Source: Leifsonia aquatica (GTDB lineage Bacteria > Actinomycetota > Actinomycetes > Actinomycetales > Microbacteriaceae). Taken from it: a stretch of DNA of 64,000 nt. The notes below the pieces were generated by a model. It made no database searches and was not told the origin of the DNA. It saw only the letters and a program-made list of their open reading frames with translations. The position numbers and the translations under genes were made by a program. Of the stretch, positions 28,612 to 38,834 are shown piece by piece. Each line of letters opens with the position of its first letter. Position 1 is the stretch's first letter. The stretch lies in assembly GCF_014190775.1 (NCBI RefSeq), contig NZ_JACHVP010000001.1, forward strand, positions 1,674,001-1,738,000, written 5' to 3'.

Positions 28612-29093
28612 GCGGTCGTCCGCTCGTGCGCCTCCCGGCACCACACCATGACCTGGCGCGTGGCGGTCGCGACGACCGTGCCGTCCTGGTTGCGGCCGGT
28701 GTGCTCCAGCGTGACGATCCCCTGCCCGGGACGGGAGGCCGAGAGCCGCTTGGCCGTCACCACCGTCTCGGCGTACAGGGTGTCGCCGTGGTGCATCGGG
28801 TGCGGGAACGCCACCTGCTCGAAGCCGAGGTTCGCGACGATGGTGCCCTGGGTGAGCTGCGCCACCGACGAGCCGACCAGGGTCGAGAGCGTGAGCATGG
28901 AGTTGACCAGCCGTTCGCCGAACGGCTGGCGGGCCGACCACGCGGCGTCGAGATGCAGCGCCTGCGTGTTCATCGTCAGCGTCGTGAACAGGACGTTGTC
29001 GGCCTCGGTCAGCGTGCGCCCCGGCCGGTGCAGATAGCGCGTCTCGAGCTCCAGCTCCTCGTAGTAGAGCCCGCGCTGCTCGACCTCTCTCAC
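28608..29093 (-). CDS. MaoC-like (hot-dog fold) dehydratase
   Basis: The 161-residue protein belongs to the MaoC enoyl-CoA hydratase-like family. It has a hydratase-type core around [22 protein letters not shown] and a second half [25 protein letters not shown] stands seven bases before the GTG at 29093, which overlaps the scoB-like stop by 4 bp. The M. tuberculosis counterpart lies at the same operon position (Rv2499c). Hydration of a methylglutaconyl-type or itaconyl-type CoA ester is a reasonable guess, since no crotonase gene is present nearby. Confidence 0.85.
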   Translation of the reverse strand: MREVEQRGLYYEELELETRYLHRPGRTLTEADNVLFTTLTMNTQALHLDAAWSARQPFGERLVNSMLTLSTLVGSSVAQLTQGTIVANLGFEQVAFPHPMHHGDTLYAETVVTAKRLSASRPGQGIVTLEHTGRNQDGTVVATATRQVMVWCREAHERTTA

Positions 29094-29737
29094 GACGCCG
29101 CCTCCAGCGCGACAGCGAGCGGGGCACCGGTGGCGGCGACGACCTCGTCGACGGTGACGCCCGGCGCCAGCTCGCGCAGCACCAGCCCGTCCGGCGTCAC
29201 GTCGATGACGGCCAGGTCGGTGACGATGCGGTCGACGCAGCCGGAACCGGTCAGCGGGAGGGTGCACTCCCGGAGGATCTTCGGGCGGCCTTCGCGGTCC
29301 ACGTGCTCCATCATCACGATGAGCCGCTTGGCGCCGAACACGAGGTCCATCGCGCCGCCCATGCCCTTGACCATCTTGCCCGGGATCATCCAGTTGGCGA
29401 GGTCGCCGGCCGCGGAGACCTCCATCGCGCCGAGGACGGCCACGTCGACATGCCCGCCGCGCACCATCCCGAACGAGAGCGACGAGTCGAAGTACGCGGC
29501 GCCGCGCTCGACGGTCACCGTCTCCTTGCCGGCGTTGATGAGGTCAGGGTCGACGTCGGCGTCTGCGGGGTACGGCCCGACGCCCAGCACCCCGTTCTCG
29601 GAGTGCAGGATGACCTCCACCCCCTCGGGGATGTAGTTCGGGATGAGCGTCGGCATGCCGATCCCGAGGTTGACGTACTGGCCGTTGCGCAGCTCGCGGG
29701 CCACGCGGGCGGCGAGCTCGGTGCGGGTGAGGCTCAT
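29090..29737 (-). CDS. scoB: 3-oxoacid CoA-transferase subunit B
   Basis: The 215-residue subunit contains the CoA-transferase glutamate in [12 protein letters not shown], which forms the covalent thioester. Other family phrases are [12 protein letters not shown] and [13 protein letters not shown]. With subunit A it exchanges CoA between succinyl-CoA and acetoacetate (or a related oxoacid). That would activate or dispose of the acetoacetate released by leucine degradation. The start overlaps the stop of subunit A by 4 bp. Confidence 0.93.
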   Translation of the reverse strand: MSLTRTELAARVARELRNGQYVNLGIGMPTLIPNYIPEGVEVILHSENGVLGVGPYPADADVDPDLINAGKETVTVERGAAYFDSSLSFGMVRGGHVDVAVLGAMEVSAAGDLANWMIPGKMVKGMGGAMDLVFGAKRLIVMMEHVDREGRPKILRECTLPLTGSGCVDRIVTDLAVIDVTPDGLVLRELAPGVTVDEVVAATGAPLAVALEAAS

Positions 29738-30495
29738 GACCGGCTCCCTTCGGCGACGGTGCGCCGCTCGATCCGCTTCTCGACGCCCGGCGCGTGGACG
29801 ACCCGCTGGACGAAGATGCCGGGGCAGTGGACCGCGCCGGGGTCGATCTCCCCCGGCTCCACCAGTTCCTCCACCTCGGCGATGGTGATGCGCCCGGCCA
29901 TGGCGGCGAGCGGGTTGAAGTTCATCGCCGCAGCGTGGAACACGAGGTTGCCGTGCCGGTCTCCCTTCGCCGCGTGCACGAGGGCGAAAGCGGGGCGGAG
30001 CGACTCCTCCAGCACGTAGTCGGCGCCGTCGAAGGTGCGCACCTCCTTCGGCTCGGAGGCCACCGCGACCGAGCCGTCGGGCGCGTATCGTCGCGGCAGG
30101 CCGCCCTGCGCGATCTGGGTGCCGACGCCGGCCGGGGTGTAGAAGGCGGGGATGCCGGCCCCTCCCGCGCGCAGCTTCTCGGCGAGCGTGCCCTGCGGCG
30201 TGAGCTCGACCTCCAGCTCACCCGAGAGGAACTGCCGGGCGAACTCCTTGTTCTCGCCGACGTACGAACTGATCATCTTGCGGATGCGTCGCTCGGCGAG
30301 CAGCAGGCCGAGACCCCAGTCGTCCACGCCGCAGTTGTTGCTGACCACCTCGAGGTCCTTCGTGCCGGCCTCCAGCAGCGCACCGATCAGGGCGCTCGGG
30401 ATGCCGCACAGCCCGAAGCCGCCGACCGCGAGGCTCGCGCCGTCGCCCACGTCCGCGACGGCCTCCGCCGCCGTGGCCACCGTCTTGTCGATCAC
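29734..30495 (-). CDS. scoA: 3-oxoacid CoA-transferase subunit A
   Basis: The 253-residue subunit has the glycine-rich CoA-binding segment [14 protein letters not shown] and the family sequence [15 protein letters not shown], then [12 protein letters not shown]. It pairs with the gene at 29090. It lies 58 bp after the acyl-CoA dehydrogenase gene, the widest gap in this operon. Residues and length match bacterial SCOT subunit A; the substrate acid (acetoacetate) is inferred from context. Confidence 0.93.
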   Translation of the reverse strand: MIDKTVATAAEAVADVGDGASLAVGGFGLCGIPSALIGALLEAGTKDLEVVSNNCGVDDWGLGLLLAERRIRKMISSYVGENKEFARQFLSGELEVELTPQGTLAEKLRAGGAGIPAFYTPAGVGTQIAQGGLPRRYAPDGSVAVASEPKEVRTFDGADYVLEESLRPAFALVHAAKGDRHGNLVFHAAAMNFNPLAAMAGRITIAEVEELVEPGEIDPGAVHCPGIFVQRVVHAPGVEKRIERRTVAEGSRS

Positions 30496-30553
30496 GGGAT
30501 GCCTCCCTCTCTCACCATCGAGCTTCTGTCATTGTCGCGCACGGGGACCGGGC

Positions 30554-31771
30554 TCAGGCGGTGAAGCCGAGCGCCCGGGAGATGACCATGAGCTGGACCT
30601 CCGAGGTGCCCTCGCCGATCTCGAGGATCTTCGAGTCGCGGTAGTGGCGGGCGACCGGGTTCTCGTTGAGGAACCCGTAGCCGCCGAAGATCTGCGTGGC
30701 GTCGCGGGCGTTGTCCATGGCGGCCTCGCTGGCGGTGAGCTTGGCGATGGAGGCCTCCATCTTGAACGGCTGGCCGGCCATCAGCTTGAAGCAGGCGTCG
30801 TAGTACGCGAGCCGGGCGGTGTGCACCCGGGCCTGCATCCGCGCGAGCTTGAAGGCGATGTGCTGGTTGGAGCCGATCGGACGGCCGAACACGTTGCGGG
30901 TCTTCGCGTAGGCGAGCGCCTCCTCGAGGCAGCCCTGCGCGGCGCCCGTGCAGAGCGCGGCGAAGGCGACGCGCCCCTCGTCGAGGGTGGCGACGAAGTT
31001 CGCGTACCCGCGACCGCGCTCCCCGAGCAGGTTCTCCTCGGGCACGTGCACGTCGGTGAGGGTCAGCGGGTGCGTGTCGGAGGTGTGCCAGCCGACCTTG
31101 TCGTAGACGGGCTCGGCGACGAAGCCGGGGGTGCCGCTCGGCACGATGATGGCCGACAGCTCCTTCTTGATCGAGCCGTCGGCGCGGCGCTCCTCGCCGG
31201 TCACGGCGGTGATCGTCACGAGGGCGGTGATCTCGGAGCCGGAGTTGGTGATGAACTGCTTGGTGCCGTCGATGACCCACTCGCCGTCGCGGAGCACGGC
31301 GGTCGTCTTGGTGCCGGAGGCGTCCGACCCGGCGTCCGCCTCGGTCAGCCCGAACCCGGCGAGGGCCTCCCCCTTCGCGAGCATCGGCAGCCAGCGCTGC
31401 TTCTGCTCCTCGCTGCCGCTGCGGAAGATCGGCATGGCGCCGAGGCCGACACCCGCCTCCAGGGTGACGCCGATCGACTGGTCGACGCGTCCCAGCTGCT
31501 CGACGGCGAGGCAGAGCGAGAGGTAGTCCTTGCCCTGGCCGCCGTACTCGACGGGGAAGGGCAGCCCGAACAGGCCCATCCGGCCCATCTCGGCGATGAT
31601 GCCGTACGGGAGGCTGCGCTTGGTGTCGTACTCGTAGGCGGCGGGCGCGACGACGGTGTCGGCGAACTCCCGCACCTCGTCGCGCAGGGCGCGCTGCTCG
31701 GCGGTGAGCTCGAAGCCGGCGACGTCGGTGTCGGCGGCGGGGGCGGTCCGCCCGGTCATCTGGATGGTCAT
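30554..31771 (-). CDS. acyl-CoA dehydrogenase (leucine-pathway type)
   Basis: The 405-residue flavoenzyme has the two ACAD signatures [20 protein letters not shown] and [17 protein letters not shown]. Its C-terminal [12 protein letters not shown] places a Glu at the usual catalytic-base position of short-chain and 2-methyl-branched ACADs. Mammalian isovaleryl-CoA dehydrogenase has its base elsewhere, so the exact substrate (isovaleryl- versus another branched acyl-CoA) is open. Context next to a methylcrotonyl-type carboxylase favours isovaleryl-CoA. AGGAA precedes the ATG, which overlaps the carboxylase stop (ATGA). Confidence 0.92.
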   Translation of the reverse strand: MTIQMTGRTAPAADTDVAGFELTAEQRALRDEVREFADTVVAPAAYEYDTKRSLPYGIIAEMGRMGLFGLPFPVEYGGQGKDYLSLCLAVEQLGRVDQSIGVTLEAGVGLGAMPIFRSGSEEQKQRWLPMLAKGEALAGFGLTEADAGSDASGTKTTAVLRDGEWVIDGTKQFITNSGSEITALVTITAVTGEERRADGSIKKELSAIIVPSGTPGFVAEPVYDKVGWHTSDTHPLTLTDVHVPEENLLGERGRGYANFVATLDEGRVAFAALCTGAAQGCLEEALAYAKTRNVFGRPIGSNQHIAFKLARMQARVHTARLAYYDACFKLMAGQPFKMEASIAKLTASEAAMDNARDATQIFGGYGFLNENPVARHYRDSKILEIGEGTSEVQLMVISRALGFTA

Positions 31772-33828
31772 GGGGTTCCTGTCTCTCGTGGTGACTGTCC
31801 ATGGGGTTCCGCGTCGTCGGGCGATGGTGTCGCGTCGACGCGGGCGACGAGCTGATCGAGCCGCACGAGGTCGCCGGGGGCGGCCTGCACGCGGACGACG
31901 CCCGAGATCGGGGCGAGGAGGCGGTGCTCCATCTTCATGGCCTCCACGACGGCGACGGTGTCGCCCGCCGTCACGGTGTCCCCGTCGGCGACCGGCACGG
32001 CGACGACCGTCCCCGGCATGGGCGAGCGCAGCTCGGGATGCGCGGCCGCGTCGCCACGCTCGACCGCGGCGAGCGCCGCGGCCAGCCGCTCCTCCCTGCT
32101 GCGCAGCCGCAGGCCGCGGGTGCGTCCGTCGCTCGCGAGCCAGAGGGTGGGGCCGTCCTGCGCGATGTCGAATCCCGCAGTGATGCCGTCGAGGGTGAGG
32201 AGGGCGTGATGCGGCTCCCCGGCACCGCCCGGGTGCACGGAGAGCTCGGCGGTGTGCTCCGCGTCGCCGAGCAGCACGCGTGCCCCGCCGTCGGCGACCG
32301 CCACGGTCGTGCCGGCCACGTCGTACGACACCGGCCGGCTGTCCGCCATCCGCCAGCCCGAGGGCGCGGACCAGAGGGCGCCGGCGCCGTGCGGGGCGGA
32401 CGCCTCCCGAGCACGATGCGCGAGCAGGGCGGCCAGCACGATCTCGGAGACGGACGGCGCCGACGGCTCGCGCTCGGAGTGCCGGCGGTCGATGAGCGTG
32501 GTGTCCATCGTCCCGTCCACGACCTCCGGGTCGGCGAGCAGGTCGCGCAGCCAGCCCACGTTGTTCGTCGCACCCAGGATGCTCGTGCGGGCGAGGGCGG
32601 CATCGAGCCGAGCCAGAGCGGAGGAGCGGTCCTCGCCCCAGGCGATGACCTTCGACAGCATCGGGTCGTACTCGGTGACGACCTCCAGCCCGGCGGCCAG
32701 CCCGCTGTCGACGCGCACGCCCTCCCCGGCCGGCTCGCGCAGCGCGAGGACGCGCCCGCCTCCGGGCAGGAAGCCGCGGTCGGGGTCCTCGGCGTACACC
32801 CGCGCCTCGACGGCATGACCGTCCAGGCGCACGTCCCGCTGAGCGAAGCCGAGCGGCTCCCCCGCGGCGATGCGCAGCTGCCACTCCACCAGGTCCAGAC
32901 CGGTCACCAGCTCGGTGACGGGGTGCTCGACCTGCAGTCGCGTGTTCATCTCCATGAAGAAGAACTCGTCCGGCGCCTCCGCCGAGACGAGGAACTCCAC
33001 GGTGCCGGCCCCGACGTAGTCCACGCTCTCGGCCACGCGGCACGCCGCCGCACCGATCCGCGCCCGGGTCTCGCCGTCGAGGAGGGGCGACGGCGCCTCC
33101 TCGATCACCTTCTGGTGACGGCGCTGGAGCGAGCACTCGCGCTCGCCGAGGTGGACGACCGTGCCGTGCGTGTCGGCCAGCACCTGCACCTCGATGTGGC
33201 GGGGCGCGTCGACGAGGCGCTCCAGGAAGAGGGTGTCGTCGCCGAAGGCGGAGGCGGCGACCCGCCGGGCGGTGCGCAGCGCCTCGGGGAGGTCGGCCGC
33301 GTCGCGCACGGCCTGCATCCCCTTGCCGCCGCCGCCCGCGGACGGCTTGACCAGCACCGGGAAGCCGATCCGCCGGGCGGCGGCGATCAGGGCGGCGTCG
33401 TCGAGCTCGGGTTCCGCGATGCCCGGGATGGTCGGCACGCCGTGCGACTCGACCTCCCGCTTCGCGGCGATCTTGTCGCCCATGACCTCCAGCGCGTGGA
33501 CGCCCGGGCCGACGAAGACGACGCCGGCGGCAGCACAGGCCTGGGCGAGCTCGGCGTTCTCGGAGAGGAACCCGTAACCGGGATGCACGGCACCCGCACC
33601 GGTCGCGGTGGCGGCCGCGACGATCGCATCGACGTCGAGATAGCTCTCGCGGGCGGGCGCCGGGCCCAGCCGCACGGCGACGTCGGCGAGCGCGACATGC
33701 GGGGCGTTCCGGTCGGCATCGCTGTAGACCGCGATGGAGCGGATGCCGAGGCGGCGCAGGGTGCGGATGACGCGGCAGGCGATCTCGCCGCGGTTGGCGA
33801 CGAGCACGGAGGAGAACGGGACGGTCAT
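31768..33828 (-). CDS. accA1: acyl-CoA (probably methylcrotonyl-CoA) carboxylase, biotin carboxylase/BCCP subunit
   Basis: The 686-residue subunit has three parts. The N-terminal biotin carboxylase domain ([16 protein letters not shown]) leads into an ATP-grasp core with [12 protein letters not shown] and [15 protein letters not shown] linker region (about 450-610) follows, then a C-terminal biotin carrier domain with the biotinylated lysine in VEAMKMEH. It carboxylates biotin and passes CO2 to the partner at 33834, only 5 bp upstream. Order and partners match AccA1/AccD1 of M. tuberculosis, which acts on methylcrotonyl-CoA. Confidence 0.93.
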   Translation of the reverse strand: MTVPFSSVLVANRGEIACRVIRTLRRLGIRSIAVYSDADRNAPHVALADVAVRLGPAPARESYLDVDAIVAAATATGAGAVHPGYGFLSENAELAQACAAAGVVFVGPGVHALEVMGDKIAAKREVESHGVPTIPGIAEPELDDAALIAAARRIGFPVLVKPSAGGGGKGMQAVRDAADLPEALRTARRVAASAFGDDTLFLERLVDAPRHIEVQVLADTHGTVVHLGERECSLQRRHQKVIEEAPSPLLDGETRARIGAAACRVAESVDYVGAGTVEFLVSAEAPDEFFFMEMNTRLQVEHPVTELVTGLDLVEWQLRIAAGEPLGFAQRDVRLDGHAVEARVYAEDPDRGFLPGGGRVLALREPAGEGVRVDSGLAAGLEVVTEYDPMLSKVIAWGEDRSSALARLDAALARTSILGATNNVGWLRDLLADPEVVDGTMDTTLIDRRHSEREPSAPSVSEIVLAALLAHRAREASAPHGAGALWSAPSGWRMADSRPVSYDVAGTTVAVADGGARVLLGDAEHTAELSVHPGGAGEPHHALLTLDGITAGFDIAQDGPTLWLASDGRTRGLRLRSREERLAAALAAVERGDAAAHPELRSPMPGTVVAVPVADGDTVTAGDTVAVVEAMKMEHRLLAPISGVVRVQAAPGDLVRLDQLVARVDATPSPDDAEPHGQSPRETGTP

Positions 33829-33833
33829 GGCGG

Positions 33834-35396
33834 TCACATCCGGAAGAGCCCGAAGGCCGTGTCGGGCAGCGGGCTGCGGGAGCAGACGTCGAGCGCGAGG
33901 CCCAGGACGGTGCGGGTCTCGGCGGGGTCGATCACGCCGTCGTCCCACAGCCGGGCGGTCGAGTAGTACGGGTCGCCCTGCTCCTCGTAGCGCTCGGCGA
34001 TCGGGGCGCGGAACGCGGCCTCGTCGTCGGCGCTCCACTCCTCGCCGGCGCCTTCGAGCTGGTCGCGCTTCACGGTCGCGAGCACGCTCGCCGCCTGCGC
34101 CCCTCCCATCACCGAGATGCGCGCGGCCGGCCACATCCAGAGGAAGCGGGGCGAGTACGCGCGACCGCACATCGAGTAGTTGCCGGCGCCGAACGAGCCG
34201 CCGATCACCACGGTGAGCTTGGGCACCCGGGCGGTGGCGACGGCGGTGACCATCTTCGCGCCGTTCTTGGCGATGCCGCCGGCCTCGTAGTCGCGGCCGA
34301 CCATGAAGCCGGAGATGTTCTGCAGGAACAGCAGCGGGATGCCGCGCTGGTCGCACAGCTCGATGAAGTGCGCGCCCTTGAGCGCCGACTCGCTGAACAG
34401 CACCCCGTTGTTGGCGACGATGCCGACCGGGTGGCCGTGGATGCGGGCGAAGCCGGTGACGAGTGTCGTGCCGTACTCGGGCTTGAACTCGTGCAGCCCC
34501 CCGGCGTCCACGATCCGGTCGATCACCTCGTGCACGTCGTAGGGCGCCTGGACGTCGACCGGCACGATGTCGTAGAGGTCGGAGGGGTCGACGGCGGGCT
34601 CCTGTGCGGGCACGACCTCCCAGGCCGGTGCTGCCGGCTGCGGCAGGGTGGCGACGATGTCGCGGACGATCGCGAGCGCGTGCTCGTCGTTCTCGGCGAG
34701 GTGGTCGACGACGCCGGAGGTGCGGGCGTGGAGGTCGCCGCCGCCCAGCTCCTCGGCCGTCACGATCTCGCCGATCGCCGCCTTCACCAGCGGCGGGCCG
34801 CCGAGGAAGATCGTGCCCTGGTTGCGCACGATCACCGTCTCGTCGCTCATCGCCGGGACGTAGGCGCCGCCCGCGGTGCACGATCCGAGCACGGCGGCGA
34901 TCTGCGGGATCTTCGCCGCGGACAGCCGGGCCTGGTTGTAGAAGATGCGGCCGAAGTGGTCGCGGTCGGGGAACACGTCGTCCTGCATCGGCAGGAATGC
35001 TCCGCCCGAGTCGACGAGGTAGATGCACGGGAGGCGGTTCTCGAGCGCGATCTCCTGCGCGCGCAGGTGCTTCTTGACCGTCATCGGGTAGTACGTGCCG
35101 CCCTTGACCGTGGCGTCGTTGCAGACGACCATCACGTGCCGGCCGTGGACGAGGCCGATGCCGGCGATCACGCCGGCGGCCGGGCTCTCGTCGCCGTACA
35201 TCCCCGTCGCGGCCAGCGGCGCGACCTCGAGGAACGGGCTGCCCTCGTCCAGGAGGGTGTCGATGCGGTCGCGCGGGAGCAGCTTGCCCCGGGCGATGTG
35301 GCGCTCGCGGGAACGCTCGGGGCCGCCCGCCGCCGCGACGGCGAGGCGCTCGCGCAGCTCGGCGACCAGCTCGCGCTGGGTGGTGGTGGCGGGCAT
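33834..35396 (-). CDS. accD1: acyl-CoA (probably methylcrotonyl-CoA) carboxylase, carboxyltransferase subunit
   Basis: The 520-residue carboxyltransferase has both crotonase-like halves. [21 protein letters not shown] and [18 protein letters not shown] lie in the first; [27 protein letters not shown] and [18 protein letters not shown] lie in the second. The closest recognisable type is the methylcrotonyl-CoA carboxylase beta chain. I place the start at the ATG at 35396, which has AGGGAG upstream. A further in-frame ATG at 35420 overlaps the operator region and has no ribosome site. It is the first gene of the seven-gene operon. Confidence 0.93.
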   Translation of the reverse strand: MPATTTQRELVAELRERLAVAAAGGPERSRERHIARGKLLPRDRIDTLLDEGSPFLEVAPLAATGMYGDESPAAGVIAGIGLVHGRHVMVVCNDATVKGGTYYPMTVKKHLRAQEIALENRLPCIYLVDSGGAFLPMQDDVFPDRDHFGRIFYNQARLSAAKIPQIAAVLGSCTAGGAYVPAMSDETVIVRNQGTIFLGGPPLVKAAIGEIVTAEELGGGDLHARTSGVVDHLAENDEHALAIVRDIVATLPQPAAPAWEVVPAQEPAVDPSDLYDIVPVDVQAPYDVHEVIDRIVDAGGLHEFKPEYGTTLVTGFARIHGHPVGIVANNGVLFSESALKGAHFIELCDQRGIPLLFLQNISGFMVGRDYEAGGIAKNGAKMVTAVATARVPKLTVVIGGSFGAGNYSMCGRAYSPRFLWMWPAARISVMGGAQAASVLATVKRDQLEGAGEEWSADDEAAFRAPIAERYEEQGDPYYSTARLWDDGVIDPAETRTVLGLALDVCSRSPLPDTAFGLFRM

Positions 35397-35422
35397 CGTG
35401 CTCCCTGTCGTCGTCGACATTC

Positions 35423-35466
35423 GGTTAGTGGTCGCTAACCCAGTTTTAGGTTAGTGTTCATTAACC
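35423..35466. promoter_or_regulatory. two 18-bp TetR operators between the carboxylase operon and its divergent regulator
   Basis: GGTTAGTGGTCGCTAACC (35423-35440) and GGTTAGTGTTCATTAACC (35449-35466) are near-identical inverted repeats with starts 26 bp apart. They fill the space between the carboxyltransferase start (35396, minus) and the TetR start (35494, plus). Both promoters must overlap them. The simplest model is repression of both directions by the adjacent TetR protein, relieved by a leucine-pathway acyl-CoA or acid. Binding is inferred. Confidence 0.75.
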
Positions 35467-35493
35467 GAAATGTCCACCCTCTCGGGAGACCGC

Positions 35494-36108
35494 ATGACCG
35501 ACATCGACGCCCCCGGCCGGCCCACCCAGCGCAGCCGCGCCAAGGCCGATCGCCGGGCGGCCCTGCTCGACGCCGCCGCCGGGCTGTTCGCCGAACGCGG
35601 CTACAACGGCGTCTCGATCGAAGACCTCGGCTCGGCGGTCGGGGTGAGCGGCCCCGCCGTCTACCGCCACTTCCCCTCCAAGCAGGCGGTGCTCGCCGCG
35701 CTGCTGGTCGACGTGAGCCAGGGCCTGCTCGACGGCGGCACGACCGTGCAGGAGGAGAGCGGGGATGCGGCCAGCGCCCTCCGCGCCCTGATCGCCTTCC
35801 ACGTCGACTTCGCCCTCGGAGCGCCCGACACCATCCGCGTGCAGGACCGCGACCTCGACGCGCTCCCCGACGACGACCGGCGCGAGGTCCGCCGCCTCCA
35901 GCGCCGCTACGTCGAGCTGTGGACCCGCGTGCTCGGCCGGCTCCAGCCCTCCCTCGCACCGGACGAGCTCCGCGTCCGGGTGCAGGCGACGTTCGGGCTC
36001 ATCAACTCGACACCGCACTCGGCGCGCGTCGGCTCGGCGCAGGTCGCCCCGGCGGCGGCGCGGCCGGTCCTGGAGCGGATGGCGTGGGCCGCGCTCACCG
36101 CACATTGA
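35494..36108 (+). CDS. TetR-family regulator of the leucine-catabolism operon
   Basis: The 204-residue protein has a TetR DNA-binding domain at residues 15-65 (AALLDAAAGLFAERGYNGVSI and GVSGPAVYRHFPSKQAVLAA, quoted in parts). A C-terminal all-helical ligand domain follows. GGGAGA precedes the ATG at 35494; an upstream ATG at 35470 sits at the edge of the operator and lacks a ribosome site. A TetR gene is found in the same divergent position next to the M. tuberculosis counterpart operon. The regulatory assignment is from position and operators. Confidence 0.9.
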   Translation: MTDIDAPGRPTQRSRAKADRRAALLDAAAGLFAERGYNGVSIEDLGSAVGVSGPAVYRHFPSKQAVLAALLVDVSQGLLDGGTTVQEESGDAASALRALIAFHVDFALGAPDTIRVQDRDLDALPDDDRREVRRLQRRYVELWTRVLGRLQPSLAPDELRVRVQATFGLINSTPHSARVGSAQVAPAAARPVLERMAWAALTAH

Positions 36109-36172
36109 GGCGCTGCCGCCACGTCACCGGCGTGCGTTAGGGTCCAAGGAAGCACCGAGCAGGAGGAGGGAC

Positions 36173-38797
36173 GTGGGCGACGACACCCCCAGACTGCGGC
36201 AGCACCACCGGGTGCTGCGCGCCGTGGGCGGCGTGCTGGCCGTGCTCCTCGTCGTCGCGGCGATCGCCGGCGGCGTCGGGTTCTGGACCGTGACCCGGTC
36301 CTTCCCGCAGACCTCCGGATCCCTCGACGTCCCCGACCTCCAGAAGCCGGTCACGGTCTACCGCGACAGCGCGGGCATCCCGCAGATCGTCGCCTCCACG
36401 GCCGACGACCTCTTCCGCGCCCAGGGGTTCGTGCACGCGCAGGACCGCTTCTGGGAGATGGACTTCCGCCGGCACGTCACGGCGGGCCGGCTCTCGGAGA
36501 TGTTCGGTGCGAGCCAGGTGCCGACGGACACGTTCATCCGCACCCTCGGCTGGCGCCGCGTCGCGGAGCAGGAGGTGAAGCTCCTCGACCCGACCGCGCT
36601 CCGCTACTACCAGGACTATGCGGACGGGGTGAACGCCTACCTGGCCGCGCACGCCGGCGCCGAGCTCAGCGTCGAGTACGCCGTCCTCGGCCTCCAGAAC
36701 CCGGGCTACAAGCCCGAGAAGTGGACGCCCGTCGACTCCATCGCCTGGCTGAAGGCGATGGCGTGGGACCTCCGCTCCAATCTCGTGGAGGAGGTGGACC
36801 GCGCGCTGCTGGCCACGAAGCTCACCCCCGAGCAGATCGCGGACCTCCACCCGGGCTACGACTACGCGGCCCACCCGACCATCACGTCCGACGGCGGAGG
36901 CGACCCCGCGCGGACGACGCCGGACGCGGCGAACACGACCGCAGCGGACGCCGGAGCAGCGGGAGCAGGCGGGGCGGACGCCCGGGCGCTCGCGGCCGCG
37001 CCCCCCGCCGACTACAGGGCGCAGCTCGAGCAGGTGTCGGCGAGCCTCGAATCACTCCCCCGCCTGATGGGTCCGGCCGGCAGCGATATCGGATCCAACT
37101 CCTGGGTGGTCTCCGGGGCCCTGACCACCACCGGCAAACCGCTGCTGGCCAACGACCCGCACCTCGGTGCCTCCCTCCCCTCCGTCTGGTACCAGGTCGG
37201 ACTGCACTGCGCGACGGTGACCGCGGAGTGCCCGTTCGACGTGAGCGGCTTCGGATTCTCCGGGTTCCCCGGCGTCGTCATCGGGCACAACGACCGCATC
37301 TCCTGGGGCTTCACCAATCTCGGCCCGGACGTCGCCGACCTCTACGTCGAGAAGGTGACCGGCGACACCTACGAGTACGACGGGGCACAGGTGCCGCTCG
37401 ACATCCGCCGCGAGACCATCAAGGTCGCCGGCGGCAAGGACGTCACGCTCACAGTCCGCTCCACCCGGCACGGCCCGATCATCACCGACGTGGGAGACGA
37501 CTACGCCGCGATCGCCAAGAACCAGGCCGGCAAGCTCGGCATCCCGGCGGAGCAGTACCAGCTGTCCCTGCAATGGACCGCGCTCACACCCGGCCCGACC
37601 GCGGGCGCGATCTTCGCGTTCGACACGGCGACCGACTGGACGAGCTTCCGCGCCGCGGCGGCGAACTTCCAGGTGCCGTCGCAGAACCTCGTCTACGCCG
37701 ACGTGGACGGTCACATCGGCTACCAGGCGCCGGGCGCGGTGCCGATCCGGGCCGCGGGAGACGGAACGGTCCCCGTGCCGGGCTGGACCAGCCAGTACGG
37801 CTGGGTGGGCACCGTCCCGTACGACCAGCTCCCCTCGGTGCTCGATCCACCCAGCGGGTACATCGTGACGGCCAACAACGCCGCCGTCGGCCCCGACTAT
37901 CCCGTCATGATCACGCGCGACTGGGAGTACGGCTACCGCGCCAACCAGATCGCCGTGCGGCTGCAGGCCCTCGTCGCAAGCGGAAAGAAGGTCACGGCGG
38001 CGCAGCTGGCGGCCATCCAGGGCGACACGTACGACGCGAACGCCGCCACGCTCGTCCCGCTGCTCCGTGCCGTCGGGGACGCCGCCGATCCGTCCTCCGG
38101 CGCGGCGCGCGGGGCCGCGCTGCTCGCCGGGTGGGACCTCCACGACGACGCCGACAGCGCCGCCGCGGCCTACTTCAACATCTTCTGGAAGAACCTCCTG
38201 CACGACGCGTTCGGCCGCAAGCTCCCGGCATCGGCGCAGCCCTCCGGCGGAGACCGCTGGTTCGCGGTCGTGCAGAACCTCGTCGCGCAGCCCGACTCGC
38301 CCTGGTGGGCCGACGCCGAGCTGGGAACGAGCGACAGGGACTCGATGATCGCGCGTGCCGCGGATCAGGCGTGGACCGAGGCCCGCTCGCTGATGGGCGC
38401 TGACGCCACGACCTGGCGCTGGGACCGCATCCACACGCTCACGTTGACGAACGCCAGCCTCGGCACATCGGGCGTGGCGCCGGTGGAGTGGCTGCTCAAC
38501 CGCGGCCCCTACCCGGTCGGTGGCGGGTCGAGCGTCGTCGAGGCGAACGGCTGGGACGCGTCCGTCGGGTACTCGGTCGACCGCGTCCCGTCGATGCGGA
38601 TGGTCGTCGACCTGGCCGACTTCGACCGCAGCCGCTGGATCAACCTGGCCGGCGCCTCCGGGCACGCGTTCGACCCGCACTACACCGATCAGACCGATCT
38701 CTGGGCGGCCAACAAGACGCTCCCGTGGGCCTTTAGCCGTGCCGCCATCGCGGCGGCCGCCACGCAGACCCTGACGCTGCGCCCGTCATCGCGCTGA
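36173..38797 (+). CDS. penicillin acylase family Ntn hydrolase
   Basis: The 874-residue protein has a membrane anchor or signal at residues 15-45. The alpha-chain part contains GIPQIVASTADDLFRAQGFVHAQDR. After a low-complexity Ala/Gly spacer (residues about 240-285), the beta chain begins at Ser308 in DIG-SNSWVVSG, the autocatalytic cleavage site and nucleophile. LLANDPHLG, GFPGVVIGHNDRISWGFTN and the late motif YIVTANNAAV are family features. Members hydrolyse amides such as beta-lactam side chains or acyl-homoserine lactones; the substrate is unknown. AGGAGG precedes the GTG start. Confidence 0.9.
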   Translation: MGDDTPRLRQHHRVLRAVGGVLAVLLVVAAIAGGVGFWTVTRSFPQTSGSLDVPDLQKPVTVYRDSAGIPQIVASTADDLFRAQGFVHAQDRFWEMDFRRHVTAGRLSEMFGASQVPTDTFIRTLGWRRVAEQEVKLLDPTALRYYQDYADGVNAYLAAHAGAELSVEYAVLGLQNPGYKPEKWTPVDSIAWLKAMAWDLRSNLVEEVDRALLATKLTPEQIADLHPGYDYAAHPTITSDGGGDPARTTPDAANTTAADAGAAGAGGADARALAAAPPADYRAQLEQVSASLESLPRLMGPAGSDIGSNSWVVSGALTTTGKPLLANDPHLGASLPSVWYQVGLHCATVTAECPFDVSGFGFSGFPGVVIGHNDRISWGFTNLGPDVADLYVEKVTGDTYEYDGAQVPLDIRRETIKVAGGKDVTLTVRSTRHGPIITDVGDDYAAIAKNQAGKLGIPAEQYQLSLQWTALTPGPTAGAIFAFDTATDWTSFRAAAANFQVPSQNLVYADVDGHIGYQAPGAVPIRAAGDGTVPVPGWTSQYGWVGTVPYDQLPSVLDPPSGYIVTANNAAVGPDYPVMITRDWEYGYRANQIAVRLQALVASGKKVTAAQLAAIQGDTYDANAATLVPLLRAVGDAADPSSGAARGAALLAGWDLHDDADSAAAAYFNIFWKNLLHDAFGRKLPASAQPSGGDRWFAVVQNLVAQPDSPWWADAELGTSDRDSMIARAADQAWTEARSLMGADATTWRWDRIHTLTLTNASLGTSGVAPVEWLLNRGPYPVGGGSSVVEANGWDASVGYSVDRVPSMRMVVDLADFDRSRWINLAGASGHAFDPHYTDQTDLWAANKTLPWAFSRAAIAAAATQTLTLRPSSR

Positions 38798-38824
38798 GCG
38801 CGCGGGCGCACGCCCGTTCAGCGC
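38791..38824. terminator. stem-loop between the acylase and citrate synthase genes
   Basis: GCGCTGA (38791-38797, covering the acylase stop codon) pairs with TCAGCGC (38818-38824), and inside them CGGGCG pairs with CGCCCG. The loop sits in a 37-bp convergent gap and could end transcription in both directions. No T-run follows. Confidence 0.5.
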
Positions 38825-38834
38825 CGGGCGGGAC

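Noticed and set aside
35420-35420. Carboxyltransferase start at the ATG at 35420
   Set aside because: It adjoins the operator pair and has no ribosome site, whereas the ATG at 35396 has AGGGAG upstream.
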